Notes: generated by a model not told the origin, from the sequence alone. A stretch of DNA of 64,000 bases from DASWNP01 sp036399175 (GCA_036399175.1 DASWNP010000056.1:1-64000); one strand, 5' to 3'. Positions 8,264 to 16,921 are shown, numbered from the stretch's first letter. A program made the numbers and translations.

Positions 8264-9349
8264 ATGAAACAGCACAGAGGCCGCAGGCGATTTCAGCCCG
8301 CACGCCAGCAAGCGCCCGAGCGTCGCATAGGCGACGACGCTCGCGCCGCGCATGAACGCGACGACTACCGTCTCGCCAAAGATAAAGCTTCTCCAAAAGA
8401 TAAAGCTTCTTCAAACGAGACGCCCGGCCAGCATCCGTCTCAGCATCAATCTCACCCGCGAACGGCGGAGCATCATCCTTCGCGCCGGACGAAAGAGCAT
8501 CCTTCCGGCGAGCGCGACGCACGTCCTTCACGCGCCGCAGAGCCACGCTTTGCGAGCGAGGCTGCCGGAGACGACGAGCCGCAGAGCGAGACGCAGCTTT
8601 ACGGTCTGCTGCCGGTGCTCGAAGCTTTGCGCGCGGGGAGCCGGCAGCTTGAGCGCATCACTCTGGCCGAGGGCGCGCACGAGCATCGTCTGCGCGAGCT
8701 GCTGGAGCTGTCGCGTCAGGCTGGAGTTCCCGTCAGGCGTGCGCCGCGCGCGGAGCTTCAACGCATGGCGGCGGGCGCGAATCATCAGGGCGTCATCGCC
8801 TCGGTGGCCGCCGCCGCTTACCTCGACCCGGACGAGTTGCTCGACTCTCTGGCCGCGCGCATCGGGACAAACGAGCCGCCGCTCGCCCTCGTGCTCGACG
8901 GCGTCGAAGACCCGCGCAATCTCGGCGCGATTGTGCGAACGGCGGAATGCGCGGGCGCGCACGCGCTCTTTCTGCCCGAGCGTCGAGCCGCCGGTTTGAC
9001 CGACACGGTGGCGAAGGCCGCCGCAGGCGCTCTCGAATACGTGCCGGTGGCTCGCGCGACAAACGTCGTGCGGCTCGTCGAAGAGCTGAAGCGGCGCGGC
9101 ATCTGGACAATCGGCACGGCTGCCGACGCCCCGCTCGCATACGACGCGTGGGACTGGACGCAGCCCTCGGCGCTCCTGCTCGGCGGCGAAGGCGCGGGGC
9201 TGCGTCGCCTCGTGCGGGAACGCTGCGACGCTCTCGTTCGTATTCCTCTGCACGGTCGCATCGCATCGCTCAACGTCTCGGTCGCCGCAGGCGTCGTGCT
9301 CTACGAAGCGCTGCGACAAAGAAAATGCGGAACGCGGAATGCGGAATGA
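8264..9349 (+). CDS. rlmB: TrmH/SpoU-family rRNA 2'-O-ribose methyltransferase, RlmB-like
   Basis: 361 aa. Residues about 1-105 are a charged, low-complexity extension (His/Arg/Pro/Ser-rich) absent from typical RlmB (about 245 aa). The substrate-binding domain begins at LYGLLPVLEAL, followed by the SPOUT knot domain with motif 1 (DGVEDPRNLGAIVRTAECAG), motif 2 (LLLGGEGAGLRRLV) and motif 3 (IPLHGRIASLNVSVAAGVVL). Family members methylate G2251 of 23S rRNA using SAM; that exact target is inferred. The last seven residues (CGTRNAE) and the stop codon are read from a GGAATGC heptamer array, so the original C-terminus was probably around EALRQRK. An alternative start inside the extension is possible. 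Confidence 0.85.
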   Translation: MKQHRGRRRFQPARQQAPERRIGDDARAAHERDDYRLAKDKASPKDKASSNETPGQHPSQHQSHPRTAEHHPSRRTKEHPSGERDARPSRAAEPRFASEAAGDDEPQSETQLYGLLPVLEALRAGSRQLERITLAEGAHEHRLRELLELSRQAGVPVRRAPRAELQRMAAGANHQGVIASVAAAAYLDPDELLDSLAARIGTNEPPLALVLDGVEDPRNLGAIVRTAECAGAHALFLPERRAAGLTDTVAKAAAGALEYVPVARATNVVRLVEELKRRGIWTIGTAADAPLAYDAWDWTQPSALLLGGEGAGLRRLVRERCDALVRIPLHGRIASLNVSVAAGVVLYEALRQRKCGTRNAE

Positions 9350-9458
9350 TGAACGAAAAGCAGAAAGCAGTTTTCAGTTTTCAGTTTTCAGAAAAGCTGT
9401 CTTCTGCTGGAAACTGAAAACTCATTCATCATTCACACTGCCGCATTCATCATTTCAA
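9325..9458. repeat. Nested foldback array, GGAATGC outside and TTTTCAG inside
   Basis: Outer arms are GGAATGC/GGAATGATGAA units (about 9325-9354) and TTCATCATTC...GCATTCATCATT (about 9423-9458). Inner arms are three TTTTCAG units (9370-9391) and an incomplete GAAACTGAAAACT arm (9409-9422). The loop CAGAAAAGCTGTCTTCTGCTG is the reverse complement of the loop at 1-80, apart from a short deletion. The left outer arm overlaps the 3' end of rlmB. The word set and the AAAAGCAG linker recur at 40722-40816. Confidence 0.85.
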
Positions 9459-9476
9459 TAGATTGGAGGCGAAAGC

Positions 9477-10031
9477 ATGTTTTGTCCTAAGTGTGCGGCG
9501 CAGAATATTGAGGGCGCGCGTTTTTGTCGTGCGTGTGGGGCGGATATAAGCCTCGTGCCGCAGGCTTTGACGGGGCGCTTGCCGGAGGCTGAAAGCAAAG
9601 AGCTTGTGGAGAGGGGCAGCAGCCGCCGCCATCGCGCTCGTGCGAGAAGGCGCGAGCGCGGAGAAGAAGAAGTGGACGACGTGAGGATGTACGAGAAGGG
9701 CGTGACGAACATCTTCGTCGGGCTGGCATTCCTCATCGTCTTTTTGAGCGGCCTCGTCCTCGTGCGCGAGGGGTGGGTTATCTGGGTCTGGTTCATCATC
9801 CCTGCGTTCTCGGCGCTCGGTAGCGGCGTCTCCAGAGTTCTAAGCGCACGACGCGAACGCGCGATGCTCGCGCCGCCTCTGCAAACGCCTTCGACGGCCA
9901 TCCCGTCCACGCCGCGAGCGCAAGAGCTTCCCTCGCGCGACACTTCCGAGTTTCTTTCGCCGCCCACCAGCGTCACCGAAGGCACGACCCGCCATCTCGA
10001 CGCGACGCCGCGCGAGCGCCAGTCGCCTTAG
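9477..10031 (+). CDS. Zinc-ribbon membrane protein
   Basis: 184 aa. The N-terminus is a zinc ribbon (MFCPKCAAQN...FCRACGADI: CPKC and CRAC). A basic linker with an Arg-rich stretch (about 45-65) is followed by two adjacent hydrophobic segments (about 80-97, NIFVGLAFLIVFLSGLVLV, and 105-118, WVIWVWFIIPAFSALG). The C-terminal 60 residues are Pro/Ser/Thr-rich. This is a common Acidobacteriota-type architecture of unknown function. The start has TTGGAGG with good spacing. It sits just after a foldback array and upstream of aroDE. Confidence 0.72.
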   Translation: MFCPKCAAQNIEGARFCRACGADISLVPQALTGRLPEAESKELVERGSSRRHRARARRRERGEEEVDDVRMYEKGVTNIFVGLAFLIVFLSGLVLVREGWVIWVWFIIPAFSALGSGVSRVLSARRERAMLAPPLQTPSTAIPSTPRAQELPSRDTSEFLSPPTSVTEGTTRHLDATPRERQSP

Positions 10032-10064
10032 TCGCTCCCGGTCGCTCGCTTGCCGCCTGTGGAC

Positions 10065-11651
10065 ATGAACAGCGCCAGACACGCGCGCCTCTGCGTTCCC
10101 ATCTGCGTCCGCCGCCGGAGCGAGTTGAAGGAAGCATTCGAGCGCGCCGCACCGCTCGCCGACCTCGTCGAGCTGCGCCTCGATTGCCTCGAGCCCTCCG
10201 AGCTGGATGCTCTCTCGCACCCGCGCGAGCTGGACGCGCTCCTGCGCCAGTCGCCGCGCCCTCTCATCCTCACGCTGCGCCCTTCGGAACAGGGCGGCGC
10301 GCGCTCTCTCGACCTCGACGAGCGCGCACAACTCTGGACGCGCCTCTGCCAGTCGGCCTCCGGCACAGAAGAGACGACCGCCGAAGAAGAGACGACTCAA
10401 GACCACTTCGCCGACCTCGAACTCGACCTGCTCGAAACGCTCAAACAGGAAACGCTCGCGCGGCTCGCGCGCCGCTTCGTCCTCATCTGCTCGCATCACG
10501 ACTTCAAAGGCGTGCCCCCGTCGCTCGACGAAATCTACGAGCGCATGACGAAGACGCCCGCCCGCATTTTCAAAATCGCCGTGCTCGCAAATGTCGTCGC
10601 CGATTCTCTTCCAATCTTCCGCCTGCTCGAACGCGCACGCGCCGAGCGACGCGAATTGATTGCCGTTGCGATGGGCGAGGCTGGAATCCCGACGCGCATC
10701 CTTGCGCCCTCGCGCGGCGCGTATCTCACCTACGGCTCGCTCGACGCCACGCAGGCGACAGCGCCCGGGCAGCTCTCAGCCGCCCAACTCCGACGCATCT
10801 ATCGCATCGACTTCATCGACGAGCAGACTTTGATTACCGGCCTCGTCGGCTCTCCCGTCGCACATTCGCTCTCGCCGCACATGCACAACGCGGCCTTCGC
10901 CGCCTGCGACGTAAACGCCGTCTATCTCCCCTTCGAGGTGCGCGACGCGGGCGACCTGATGCGACGGATGGTGCATCCACGCACGCGTGAGCTTTCGTGG
11001 AGACTGCGCGGCCTGAGCGTCACCGCTCCGCACAAGAGCGCGGTCATTCCGCATCTCGATTGGATTGAAGCTTCGGCGCGCGAGATTGGCGCGGTCAATA
11101 CGCTGGTGGTCGAGGGCGATGCTGTTCGGGGCTACAACACGGACGCTGCGGCGGCTCTCGCGCCGCTCGAAAAGCTCCTGACGATAGGCGGCGCGCGCGT
11201 CGCCGTCCTCGGCGCGGGCGGGGCGGCACGTGCGCTGCTCTGGGCTTTGCGCGAGCGCGGGGCGCACGCCACCGTCTTCGCGCGCGACGAGGCGCGTGCG
11301 CGCTCGACGGCGCGAGACTTCGACGCGCAATCGGCCTCGCTCGCCGCCGCCAGCTTCGACGGCTTCGACCTCGTCGTCAACGCCACGCCCCTCGGCACAC
11401 GCGGGCGACACGAGAACGAGACGCCCGTGTCGGGCGTACAACTGAAGGGCGCACGCCTGGCTTACGACCTGGTCTACAATCCTTCCGAGACGCGTTTTCT
11501 GCGCGAAGCTCGCGCGGCTGGCTGCGCTACTGCCGGCGGCCTCTCGATGCTCGTGGCGCAGGCCGCCGCGCAGTTCAAGCTCTGGACGGGCACGGACGCG
11601 CCGCTCGAAACGATGCGCGAGGCGGCAGAGGCGGCGATGTCCGAATTATAG
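10065..11651 (+). CDS. aroDE: Bifunctional 3-dehydroquinate dehydratase (type I) / shikimate dehydrogenase
   Basis: 528 aa fusion. The N-terminal half (about 1-230) is a type I AroD: DLVELRLDCLE, LILTLRPSEQGG, the active-site histidine region VLICSHHDFKG and the Schiff-base lysine in RIFKIAVLANVVAD. The C-terminal half (about 250-528) is AroE: GLVGSPVAHSLSPHMHNAAF, the shikimate-binding LSVTAPHKS (Lys), AREIGAVNTLV, the NADP-binding VAVLGAGGAARALLWAL and NATPLGT. It would convert 3-dehydroquinate to shikimate in one polypeptide, steps three and four of the chorismate pathway. Such AroD-AroE fusions are standard in plants and occur in some bacteria. The ATG at 10065 is preferred; an in-frame TTG lies 15 nt upstream. 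No clear ribosome site is seen. Confidence 0.92.
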   Translation: MNSARHARLCVPICVRRRSELKEAFERAAPLADLVELRLDCLEPSELDALSHPRELDALLRQSPRPLILTLRPSEQGGARSLDLDERAQLWTRLCQSASGTEETTAEEETTQDHFADLELDLLETLKQETLARLARRFVLICSHHDFKGVPPSLDEIYERMTKTPARIFKIAVLANVVADSLPIFRLLERARAERRELIAVAMGEAGIPTRILAPSRGAYLTYGSLDATQATAPGQLSAAQLRRIYRIDFIDEQTLITGLVGSPVAHSLSPHMHNAAFAACDVNAVYLPFEVRDAGDLMRRMVHPRTRELSWRLRGLSVTAPHKSAVIPHLDWIEASAREIGAVNTLVVEGDAVRGYNTDAAAALAPLEKLLTIGGARVAVLGAGGAARALLWALRERGAHATVFARDEARARSTARDFDAQSASLAAASFDGFDLVVNATPLGTRGRHENETPVSGVQLKGARLAYDLVYNPSETRFLREARAAGCATAGGLSMLVAQAAAQFKLWTGTDAPLETMREAAEAAMSEL

Positions 11652-11695
11652 CGACGCTTGAGGCTTTGAGCGTCAGTTTGAAGTGAGGGTTTGAG

Positions 11696-12319
11696 ATGGA
11701 AGCTGAGGTGCTCGTCGAGCATCCGACTCGGGCGTCGGCGTCTGTTAATCGAAACGCCATGAAGAGGGTTATGGTTATCGGCTCAAGCGGAGCGGGCAAG
11801 TCTACCTTATCACGGCGTCTCGGCCAGATTCTCGGCATAGAAGTCGTTCATCTCGACGTGGAGCACTGGCGACCGGGATGGGTCGAGACGCCGAAAGGAG
11901 AGTGGCGCAGAAAGGTTGAAGAGCTTGTCAGGCGCGACTCGTGGATTATGGACGGCAACTTCGGCGCGACGCTCGACGTGCGCTTCGAGGCGTGCGACAC
12001 GGTCGTCTTCCTAGACCTCTCGCGCTTCGTCTGCATCTGGCGCGTCCTTAAAAGATGGATGCTCTACAAGCAGGGCACGCGACCCGACATGGCCGAGGGC
12101 TGCCATGAAAAACTGGATTTGAAATTCCTCGCGTGGATTTGGAGCTTCGGTAAAACGTCGAGGCCGAAAGTGCTGGCGCTCGTCAGACAGTATTCGCAGT
12201 CGAAGCGCATCGTCTGGCTGCGCACGCGCGCGGAGGTAAAGAAGTTTCTCGCCGAAGTTGAAAAGGAAGAGGTCGGATGCCGGATGTCGGTCGAAGAAGA
12301 AAGCGCTGCTTTTGACTGA
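11696..12319 (+). CDS. P-loop adenylate-kinase-like protein (topology modulation/FlaR-like)
   Basis: 207 aa. A Walker A motif (VMVIGSSGAGKST) is followed by LGIEVVHLDVEHWRPGW and SWIMDGNFGATLDVRFEACDTVVFLDL, the pattern of small P-loop proteins annotated as DNA topology modulation protein or FlaR/adenylate-kinase-like. The substrate is unknown. The family normally starts just before KRVMVIG, which would be the ATG at 11759; the ATG at 11696 has a better GAGGG site upstream and adds 21 residues. The start is therefore uncertain. It reads in the same direction as the DinB-like gene 41 nt downstream. Confidence 0.72.
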   Translation: MEAEVLVEHPTRASASVNRNAMKRVMVIGSSGAGKSTLSRRLGQILGIEVVHLDVEHWRPGWVETPKGEWRRKVEELVRRDSWIMDGNFGATLDVRFEACDTVVFLDLSRFVCIWRVLKRWMLYKQGTRPDMAEGCHEKLDLKFLAWIWSFGKTSRPKVLALVRQYSQSKRIVWLRTRAEVKKFLAEVEKEEVGCRMSVEEESAAFD

Positions 12320-12360
12320 CATCCGGCATCTAACGTCTCTTCTCGCGGAAGGAGGTGCTG

Positions 12361-12861
12361 GTGGAGACTAAATCGGTGGAAGAGTTTCTGGACTACTTCG
12401 AGAAGGTGCGCGGGCGGACGCGGCGAGTAGTCGATTGTATCCCGCGCGAGCGCATCGACTGGACGTACAGGGAAGGGAAGTTCACCTTCGCCGACCTCGT
12501 CAGGCATCTCGCTGCTACCGAGCGCTACATGTTTGCGGAGAACGCCGTGCGCAGACCGAGCCGCTATCCGGGTCATGGACGGGAGCTGGCGGAAGGTTAC
12601 GACGAAGTGATTCAGTTTATGGAACGGATGCACGCCGAATCGCTCGAACTGTTTCGCACGCTCGGCGACGACGATTTACAGTTGAAGTGCACGACGCCGG
12701 GCGGCGCTGAGATTACGGTCTGGAAGTGGCTGCGCTCGATGATTGAGCACGAGGCTCATCACCGAGGCCAAATCTACATGATGCTCTCGCTCATCGACGT
12801 GCGGACGCCGCCGCTCTACGGGCTGACCTCCGAAGACGTGCTTGAAAGAAGCCAACGCTAA
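12361..12861 (+). CDS. DinB-like four-helix metalloprotein
   Basis: 166 aa from a GTG placed 5 nt after AGGAGG (another in-frame GTG at 12355 overlaps that site). The sequence shows the DinB/YfiT pattern: an early LVRHLAATERYMF helix with a metal-binding His, and a late IEHEAHHRGQIYMML helix with the two further histidines. Members bind a divalent metal; many are thiol-dependent transferases or hydrolases, and the specific reaction cannot be told. It ends 5 nt before the ThiF/MoeB-like gene. Confidence 0.8.
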   Translation: METKSVEEFLDYFEKVRGRTRRVVDCIPRERIDWTYREGKFTFADLVRHLAATERYMFAENAVRRPSRYPGHGRELAEGYDEVIQFMERMHAESLELFRTLGDDDLQLKCTTPGGAEITVWKWLRSMIEHEAHHRGQIYMMLSLIDVRTPPLYGLTSEDVLERSQR

Positions 12862-12866
12862 AACGC

Positions 12867-13886
12867 ATGAGCGAACGCTACAGCAGGCAGATTCTATTCG
12901 ACCGTATAGGCGAGGCGGGTCAGCGTCGCCTGCGAGCGGCGCGGGTCGTCGTCGTCGGCTGCGGCGCGCTCGGCTCGGCGCAGTCCGAGGCGCTGGCGAG
13001 GGCGGGCGTGGGGCGTCTGCGCATCGTCGATAGAGATTTCGTCGAGGAATCGAACCTGCAAAGGCAGACGATGTTCACGGAGAGGGACGCGCGCGAGCGT
13101 CTGCCGAAGGCGGTGGCGGCGGCGCGGCGCATCGCGGAGATAAACTCGGAGGTCGAGACCGAAGCTGAGGTGGCGGATGTCAGCTACGCCAACGTCGAGC
13201 GACTGATTGAAGGCTGCGACCTCGTGCTCGACGGGACTGACAATTTCACGACGCGCTACCTCGTCAACGACGCCTGCGTCAAGCATCGAGTGAATTGGAT
13301 TTACGGCGCGGCGGTCGGCTCCTACGGCGTGACGATGACGGTCAGGCCGCACCTCTCGCCTTGCCTGCGCTGCGTCTTCCCCGAAACTCCGGCTGCCGGT
13401 TCTGCGCCGACCTGCGATACCTCCGGCGTCATCATGCCGATTATCGCGCTCGTCTCCGCCCTACAGGTGAGCGAGGCGTTGAAGCTTCTGACAGGGCAGA
13501 CCGAGAGCCTGCACGGTTCGCTGATGCAGCTCGACGTTTGGCGCAACGAGTGGAGGCGGCTCGCGCTCTCAGAGCCCGACCCGGCCTGCCCGACCTGCGC
13601 GCTCCGGCGCTTCGAGACTTTAGAAGCCGAAGCGGGCGACCTCTTGACCGTGCTCTGCGGGCGCAACGCCGTGCAGGTTTCACCTCGACGCGCGACGCGC
13701 GTTGACTTGGACGCGCTCGCCGCTCGTCTCAAAGCTTCCGGCGAGGTGAAAGCCAATCCATATCTCGTGCGCCTCAGCGCGGGCGAGTACGAGTTGACCG
13801 TCTTTCAGGACGCCCGCGCCATCATTCGCGGCACGGACGACACGGCGACGGCGCGCTCGCTCTACGCCAGATACGTCGGCAGTTGA
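12867..13886 (+). CDS. ThiF/MoeB/HesA-family adenylyltransferase
   Basis: 339 aa. The N-terminal 250 residues are an E1-like domain: RYSRQILFDRIG, the nucleotide loop VVVVGCGALGS, ESNLQRQ with the catalytic arginine, DGTDNFTTRYLVNDAC, the zinc ligands CLRC (C166, C169) and CPTC (C241, C244), and PTCDTSGV with the conserved Cys183. It should adenylate the C-terminal Gly-Gly of a ubiquitin-like sulfur carrier (ThiS or MoaD). The last 90 residues form a small extra domain (VDLDALAARLKASGEVKANPY), perhaps a carrier-like fold, which is not in the shortest MoeB proteins. No rhodanese domain is present. The start overlaps no gene and follows DinB by 5 nt, so the two are probably cotranscribed. Confidence 0.85.
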   Translation: MSERYSRQILFDRIGEAGQRRLRAARVVVVGCGALGSAQSEALARAGVGRLRIVDRDFVEESNLQRQTMFTERDARERLPKAVAAARRIAEINSEVETEAEVADVSYANVERLIEGCDLVLDGTDNFTTRYLVNDACVKHRVNWIYGAAVGSYGVTMTVRPHLSPCLRCVFPETPAAGSAPTCDTSGVIMPIIALVSALQVSEALKLLTGQTESLHGSLMQLDVWRNEWRRLALSEPDPACPTCALRRFETLEAEAGDLLTVLCGRNAVQVSPRRATRVDLDALAARLKASGEVKANPYLVRLSAGEYELTVFQDARAIIRGTDDTATARSLYARYVGS

Positions 13887-13957
13887 AGCCTCGGAACGTG
13901 ACCGTCCTGTTCGCCGTCGCGTGCGCGCACGCGCTTCCGACGTTGCTGAAAAATTCA

Positions 13958-13987
13958 CTTTTTCCTTTCGCCCTTTGCCTTTCATCT
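13958..13987 (+). repeat. Short single-arm run of CCTTTCG/CCTTTGC-like heptamers
   Basis: Three in-phase heptamers (CCTTTCG, CCCTTTG, CCTTTCA; 13964-13984) resemble the CTTTTGC/CTTTTAC units at 46657-46696. No facing arm is obvious, so this may be a decayed half-element. It lies in the 227-nt spacer before the propeller gene. Confidence 0.35.
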
Positions 13988-14113
13988 TCGCCCTCCGTTC
14001 GGTAAATGCGATTCTTTCGGTTATGATTTCCGAAGGGGTAAGCCCGAAGGCCGGTCAAAGGATTGGCCTTGAAAATCTGTTATCGTCGGCGAAGGGTTCT
14101 GACGCTTTTTTTA

Positions 14114-16351
14114 ATGAACAAGAAAACAACTTCGATTCGCGCCGCTCAACTCCTCTCTCTTTTCTTCTCGCTCATCCTGTTCGCCGCGACGGCTCGCGCC
14201 GGTGGGCCTGTGGTGTGGGAGACCAACTCGCGCGCCGAGCTTCTGAACGGCGAGGCGCGCGGCGTCTCCGTGACGGACACGGGGGCGCTGATGCTCGCGC
14301 CGCGCTTCACGCAGGTCTTCGACACGCAGCAGGCTTACATCTGGTCGAGCGCCTCGGACGCTGCGGGCAACGTCTATCTCGGCACGGGGCACGACGGACG
14401 CATCTTCCGCGTCGGCGCGGACGGGCGCGGCGCGCTCGTCTACGATGCGGCTGAGCTGGACGTGACGGCGCTCGTCGTCGGGCGCGACGCGGCGCTCTAC
14501 GCGGGCACGTCGCCCGACGGCAAGGTCTATCGCATCGGCTCGGACGGTCGAGCCGAAGTCTTCTTCGACCCGCCCGACAAGTACATCTGGTCGCTCGCCG
14601 TTTTAAGCGACGGCGCGCTCGTCGTCGGCACGGGCGAGACCGGCAAGCTCTACCGCGTGCGCGCCGCCTCGGCCAAGCCCGAAGAGTCGCTGCTTCTGGA
14701 CATCAACGAGACGCACGTTATCTCTCTCGCCGTCGATGCGCGCGGCAATCTCTACGCCGGCACAGACCCGAGCGGACTCATCCTGCGCATCTCGCCCGAA
14801 GGCAAAGCCTTCGCCCTCTTCGACGCGCCGCTCCGGGAGATACACTCGCTCGCGCCCGCCGCCGACGGCTCGGTCTACGCGCTCGCCTTAAGCGACGCCG
14901 CGACGGGGCAGCGCACCACCGTCAGCACGCCCGCGTCCTCGTCCGGCGGCAGCACTTCGGGCGGCTCGGTGTCCGTGACTATCACCTCGGTTGACGACGC
15001 GACCGGGCAGGCAATCACAACCGGACAGCAGCAGACGACCGCGCGCAGCCGCAACGAGCTACAGAACGCGCGCAGCGCCGTCTTTCGCCTTCTGCCCGAC
15101 GGCGGCACGGACGTTCTCTGGAGTTCTCCTTCAATCAACGCCTTCGCCGTCGCGCCCTCCCCGCAGGGCGGCAGCGTCCTCATCGGCACGAGCGACAAAG
15201 GGCGCATCTATTCCGTCACCGACGACGGGCGAGACACCCTGCTCGTCCAATCGAGCGAAGACCAGATTTCTTCCTTCACGACGCGCGGGCGCGAAGTCTT
15301 CGCCGCGTCGAGCAATCAGGGAAAACTGTTTCGCTTCAACGCCGAGCCGGTCAGCGAAGGCACGTACGAGTCGCCCGTGCGCGATGCGAAGCTGGTCGCT
15401 TCGTGGGGTCGCATCTGGTGGCGCGGAAGCGGGCAGGTCGAGTTGCAGACGCGCTCGGGCAACACCGAGCGGCCTGATTCGACGTGGAGCGAATGGAGCG
15501 CCCCTTACCGCGACGCGGCGGGCGCGGCGGTCGTGAGCCCGCGCGCGCGTTTCATTCAATGGCGCGCGACTTTGCGTGCGCCTGCGGGTGCAACGAGCGG
15601 CGCGAGCGCGCGCGTCGAAGACGTGAGCCTCGCTTACCTGCCGCGCAACGTCGCGCCCGAGATTCTCTCGATTCAGACGCTCCCAGTCGGCATCGCTCTG
15701 CAACCGGCGATTCAAGTCCCGGTTGACCCCAATATCGAAAACTCGGGGCTAGACCCGGCGCTCCTCGGCGCGGTCGTGCAGCAGCAGCCGCGCCGAGCCT
15801 TCCAGAAGGGCGCGGTCGCCATCCAGTGGCAGGCCGAAGACCGCAACGGCGACACGCTCGAATACGCCGTCTACTATCGCGCCTTAAACGAGGGCAGCTT
15901 TCACCTGCTCAAAGACAAGCTGCGCGACAACTTCTACACCATCGACGGCGCGGCGCTCGGCGACGGGCGCTACATCTTCAAAGTCGTCGCTTCTGATGCG
16001 CCTGACAACTCGGTCGAGCAGGCGCTCAAGGGCGAGCGCACGAGCGAGCCTGCGGAGGTCGATAACACGCCGCCCGTCGTGCGCGTCGAGGGCGCGCCGC
16101 AGGTAGCGGGCGAGCGCGTGCGCGTGCGTTTCGGCGTCGAGGATACGAGCGGCAGAATCAAGCGCGCCGACGTGAGTCTCGACGGCGCGCTCTGGCAGCC
16201 CGTCTTCCCCGAAGACGGCATCGCAGACAACACGCGCGAAACCTACGCCCTCGACCTGCCCGTCGCAACTGCGGGCGAGCACACCGTCACCCTTCGCGCC
16301 TTCGACGCCACCGGCAACGTCAGCAGCACCAGAATCGTCGTGCGCCGTTAA
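14114..16351 (+). CDS. Secreted beta-propeller protein with C-terminal Ig/FN3-like domain
   Basis: 745 aa starting at MNKKTTSIRAAQLL, which gives a clean signal peptide (hydrophobic SLFFSLILFAATARA, cleavage near ARAGG). Residues about 60-420 contain repeated blade-like strands of the type NVYLGTGHDGRIFRVG, ALYAGTSPDGKVYRIG, NLYAGTDPSGLILRIS and SVLIGTSDKGRIYSV, indicating an NHL/WD40-like propeller. A Ser/Gly/Thr-rich insertion lies at about 270-300. The C-terminal 200 residues resemble FN3/Ig-like folds (WQAEDRNGDTLEYAVYYRAL, NTPPVVRVEG). No catalytic signature is seen; a periplasmic or surface binding role is inferred. The start lacks a strong ribosome site. Confidence 0.75.
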   Translation: MNKKTTSIRAAQLLSLFFSLILFAATARAGGPVVWETNSRAELLNGEARGVSVTDTGALMLAPRFTQVFDTQQAYIWSSASDAAGNVYLGTGHDGRIFRVGADGRGALVYDAAELDVTALVVGRDAALYAGTSPDGKVYRIGSDGRAEVFFDPPDKYIWSLAVLSDGALVVGTGETGKLYRVRAASAKPEESLLLDINETHVISLAVDARGNLYAGTDPSGLILRISPEGKAFALFDAPLREIHSLAPAADGSVYALALSDAATGQRTTVSTPASSSGGSTSGGSVSVTITSVDDATGQAITTGQQQTTARSRNELQNARSAVFRLLPDGGTDVLWSSPSINAFAVAPSPQGGSVLIGTSDKGRIYSVTDDGRDTLLVQSSEDQISSFTTRGREVFAASSNQGKLFRFNAEPVSEGTYESPVRDAKLVASWGRIWWRGSGQVELQTRSGNTERPDSTWSEWSAPYRDAAGAAVVSPRARFIQWRATLRAPAGATSGASARVEDVSLAYLPRNVAPEILSIQTLPVGIALQPAIQVPVDPNIENSGLDPALLGAVVQQQPRRAFQKGAVAIQWQAEDRNGDTLEYAVYYRALNEGSFHLLKDKLRDNFYTIDGAALGDGRYIFKVVASDAPDNSVEQALKGERTSEPAEVDNTPPVVRVEGAPQVAGERVRVRFGVEDTSGRIKRADVSLDGALWQPVFPEDGIADNTRETYALDLPVATAGEHTVTLRAFDATGNVSSTRIVVRR

Positions 16352-16357
16352 GGCGCA

Positions 16358-16468
16358 GACGATGGACGATAGACCATAGACCATAGACGAAGAGCTAAGT
16401 GTTAAAGAAACGGGCTTTATTCCGGCTATGGTCTATCGTCCATCGTCCATCGTCTATTCTCCATCGTC
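16358..16468. repeat. Heptamer foldback array, GATGGAC/GATAGAC family
   Basis: Left arm units GACGATGGAC, GATAGAC, CATAGAC, CATAGAC (16358 to about 16394) face a right arm CTATGGTCTATCGTCCATCG and further CCATCGT units (16426-16468). It begins six nt after the stop of the propeller gene. The same words recur at 43550-43675. Confidence 0.85.
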
Positions 16469-16508
16469 GCTTTGCACCATACCGTGCGGAAGCCTCCGAA
16501 AGCGTGCG

Positions 16509-16537
16509 TTGAGGCTGCAAGGGGGTTAAACTATAGG
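16509..16537 (+). promoter_or_regulatory. Candidate promoter for the small secreted proteins
   Basis: TTGAGG (16509-16514), a 17-nt spacer and TATAGG (16532-16537) fit a sigma70-type promoter. Transcription from near 16544 would give a leader of about 135 nt before the ATG at 16679. The rest of the spacer 16469-16678 shows nothing recognisable. Confidence 0.4.
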
Positions 16538-16678
16538 CTGTAAAAGCGCTTGGTGCCGGAGGCGCAAGGCTCTGGCATCCATCTTGCACAAGTTTGGTTG
16601 GCGAGACCAAGCGCGTCTCTCCTCTCCCTCCCATGCGCGCCCCGACCGATACGAACATGAGGAGGCCACGGGTATTTT

Positions 16679-16921
16679 ATGAAAGATTTAAGGCAAATTC
16701 TGGCAACCGCACTGATGCTCGGACTGATGTCAGCGAGCGCGCTGGCCGTCGAGCCGCAGAAGCGGGAAGAGCCGAAACAGGCTCCGCCGAAAGAGGAAAA
16801 GGTGGTTCCCAAAGAGGAAAAAAAGGAGCATCCCCGCTCGAACGATGGCGACAATCGTGGCGGGCGAGACGACAATCGAGGGAACAGGGAGAACAACAAC
16901 GACCGCAGGGGACGCCCTTAA
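16679..16921 (+). CDS. Small secreted, charged Asn/Arg/Glu-rich protein
   Basis: 80 aa. A clear signal peptide (KDLRQILATALMLGLMSASA, cleavage near ALA-VEP) is followed by a mature part of only about 55 residues made almost wholly of Lys, Glu, Pro, then Asn, Asp, Arg and Gly; it is surely disordered. A GAGGAGG site lies upstream, though with long spacing. No family is recognised. The gene is followed by 190 nt with no convincing gene and then by another secreted protein on the same strand. Confidence 0.6.
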   Translation: MKDLRQILATALMLGLMSASALAVEPQKREEPKQAPPKEEKVVPKEEKKEHPRSNDGDNRGGRDDNRGNRENNNDRRGRP

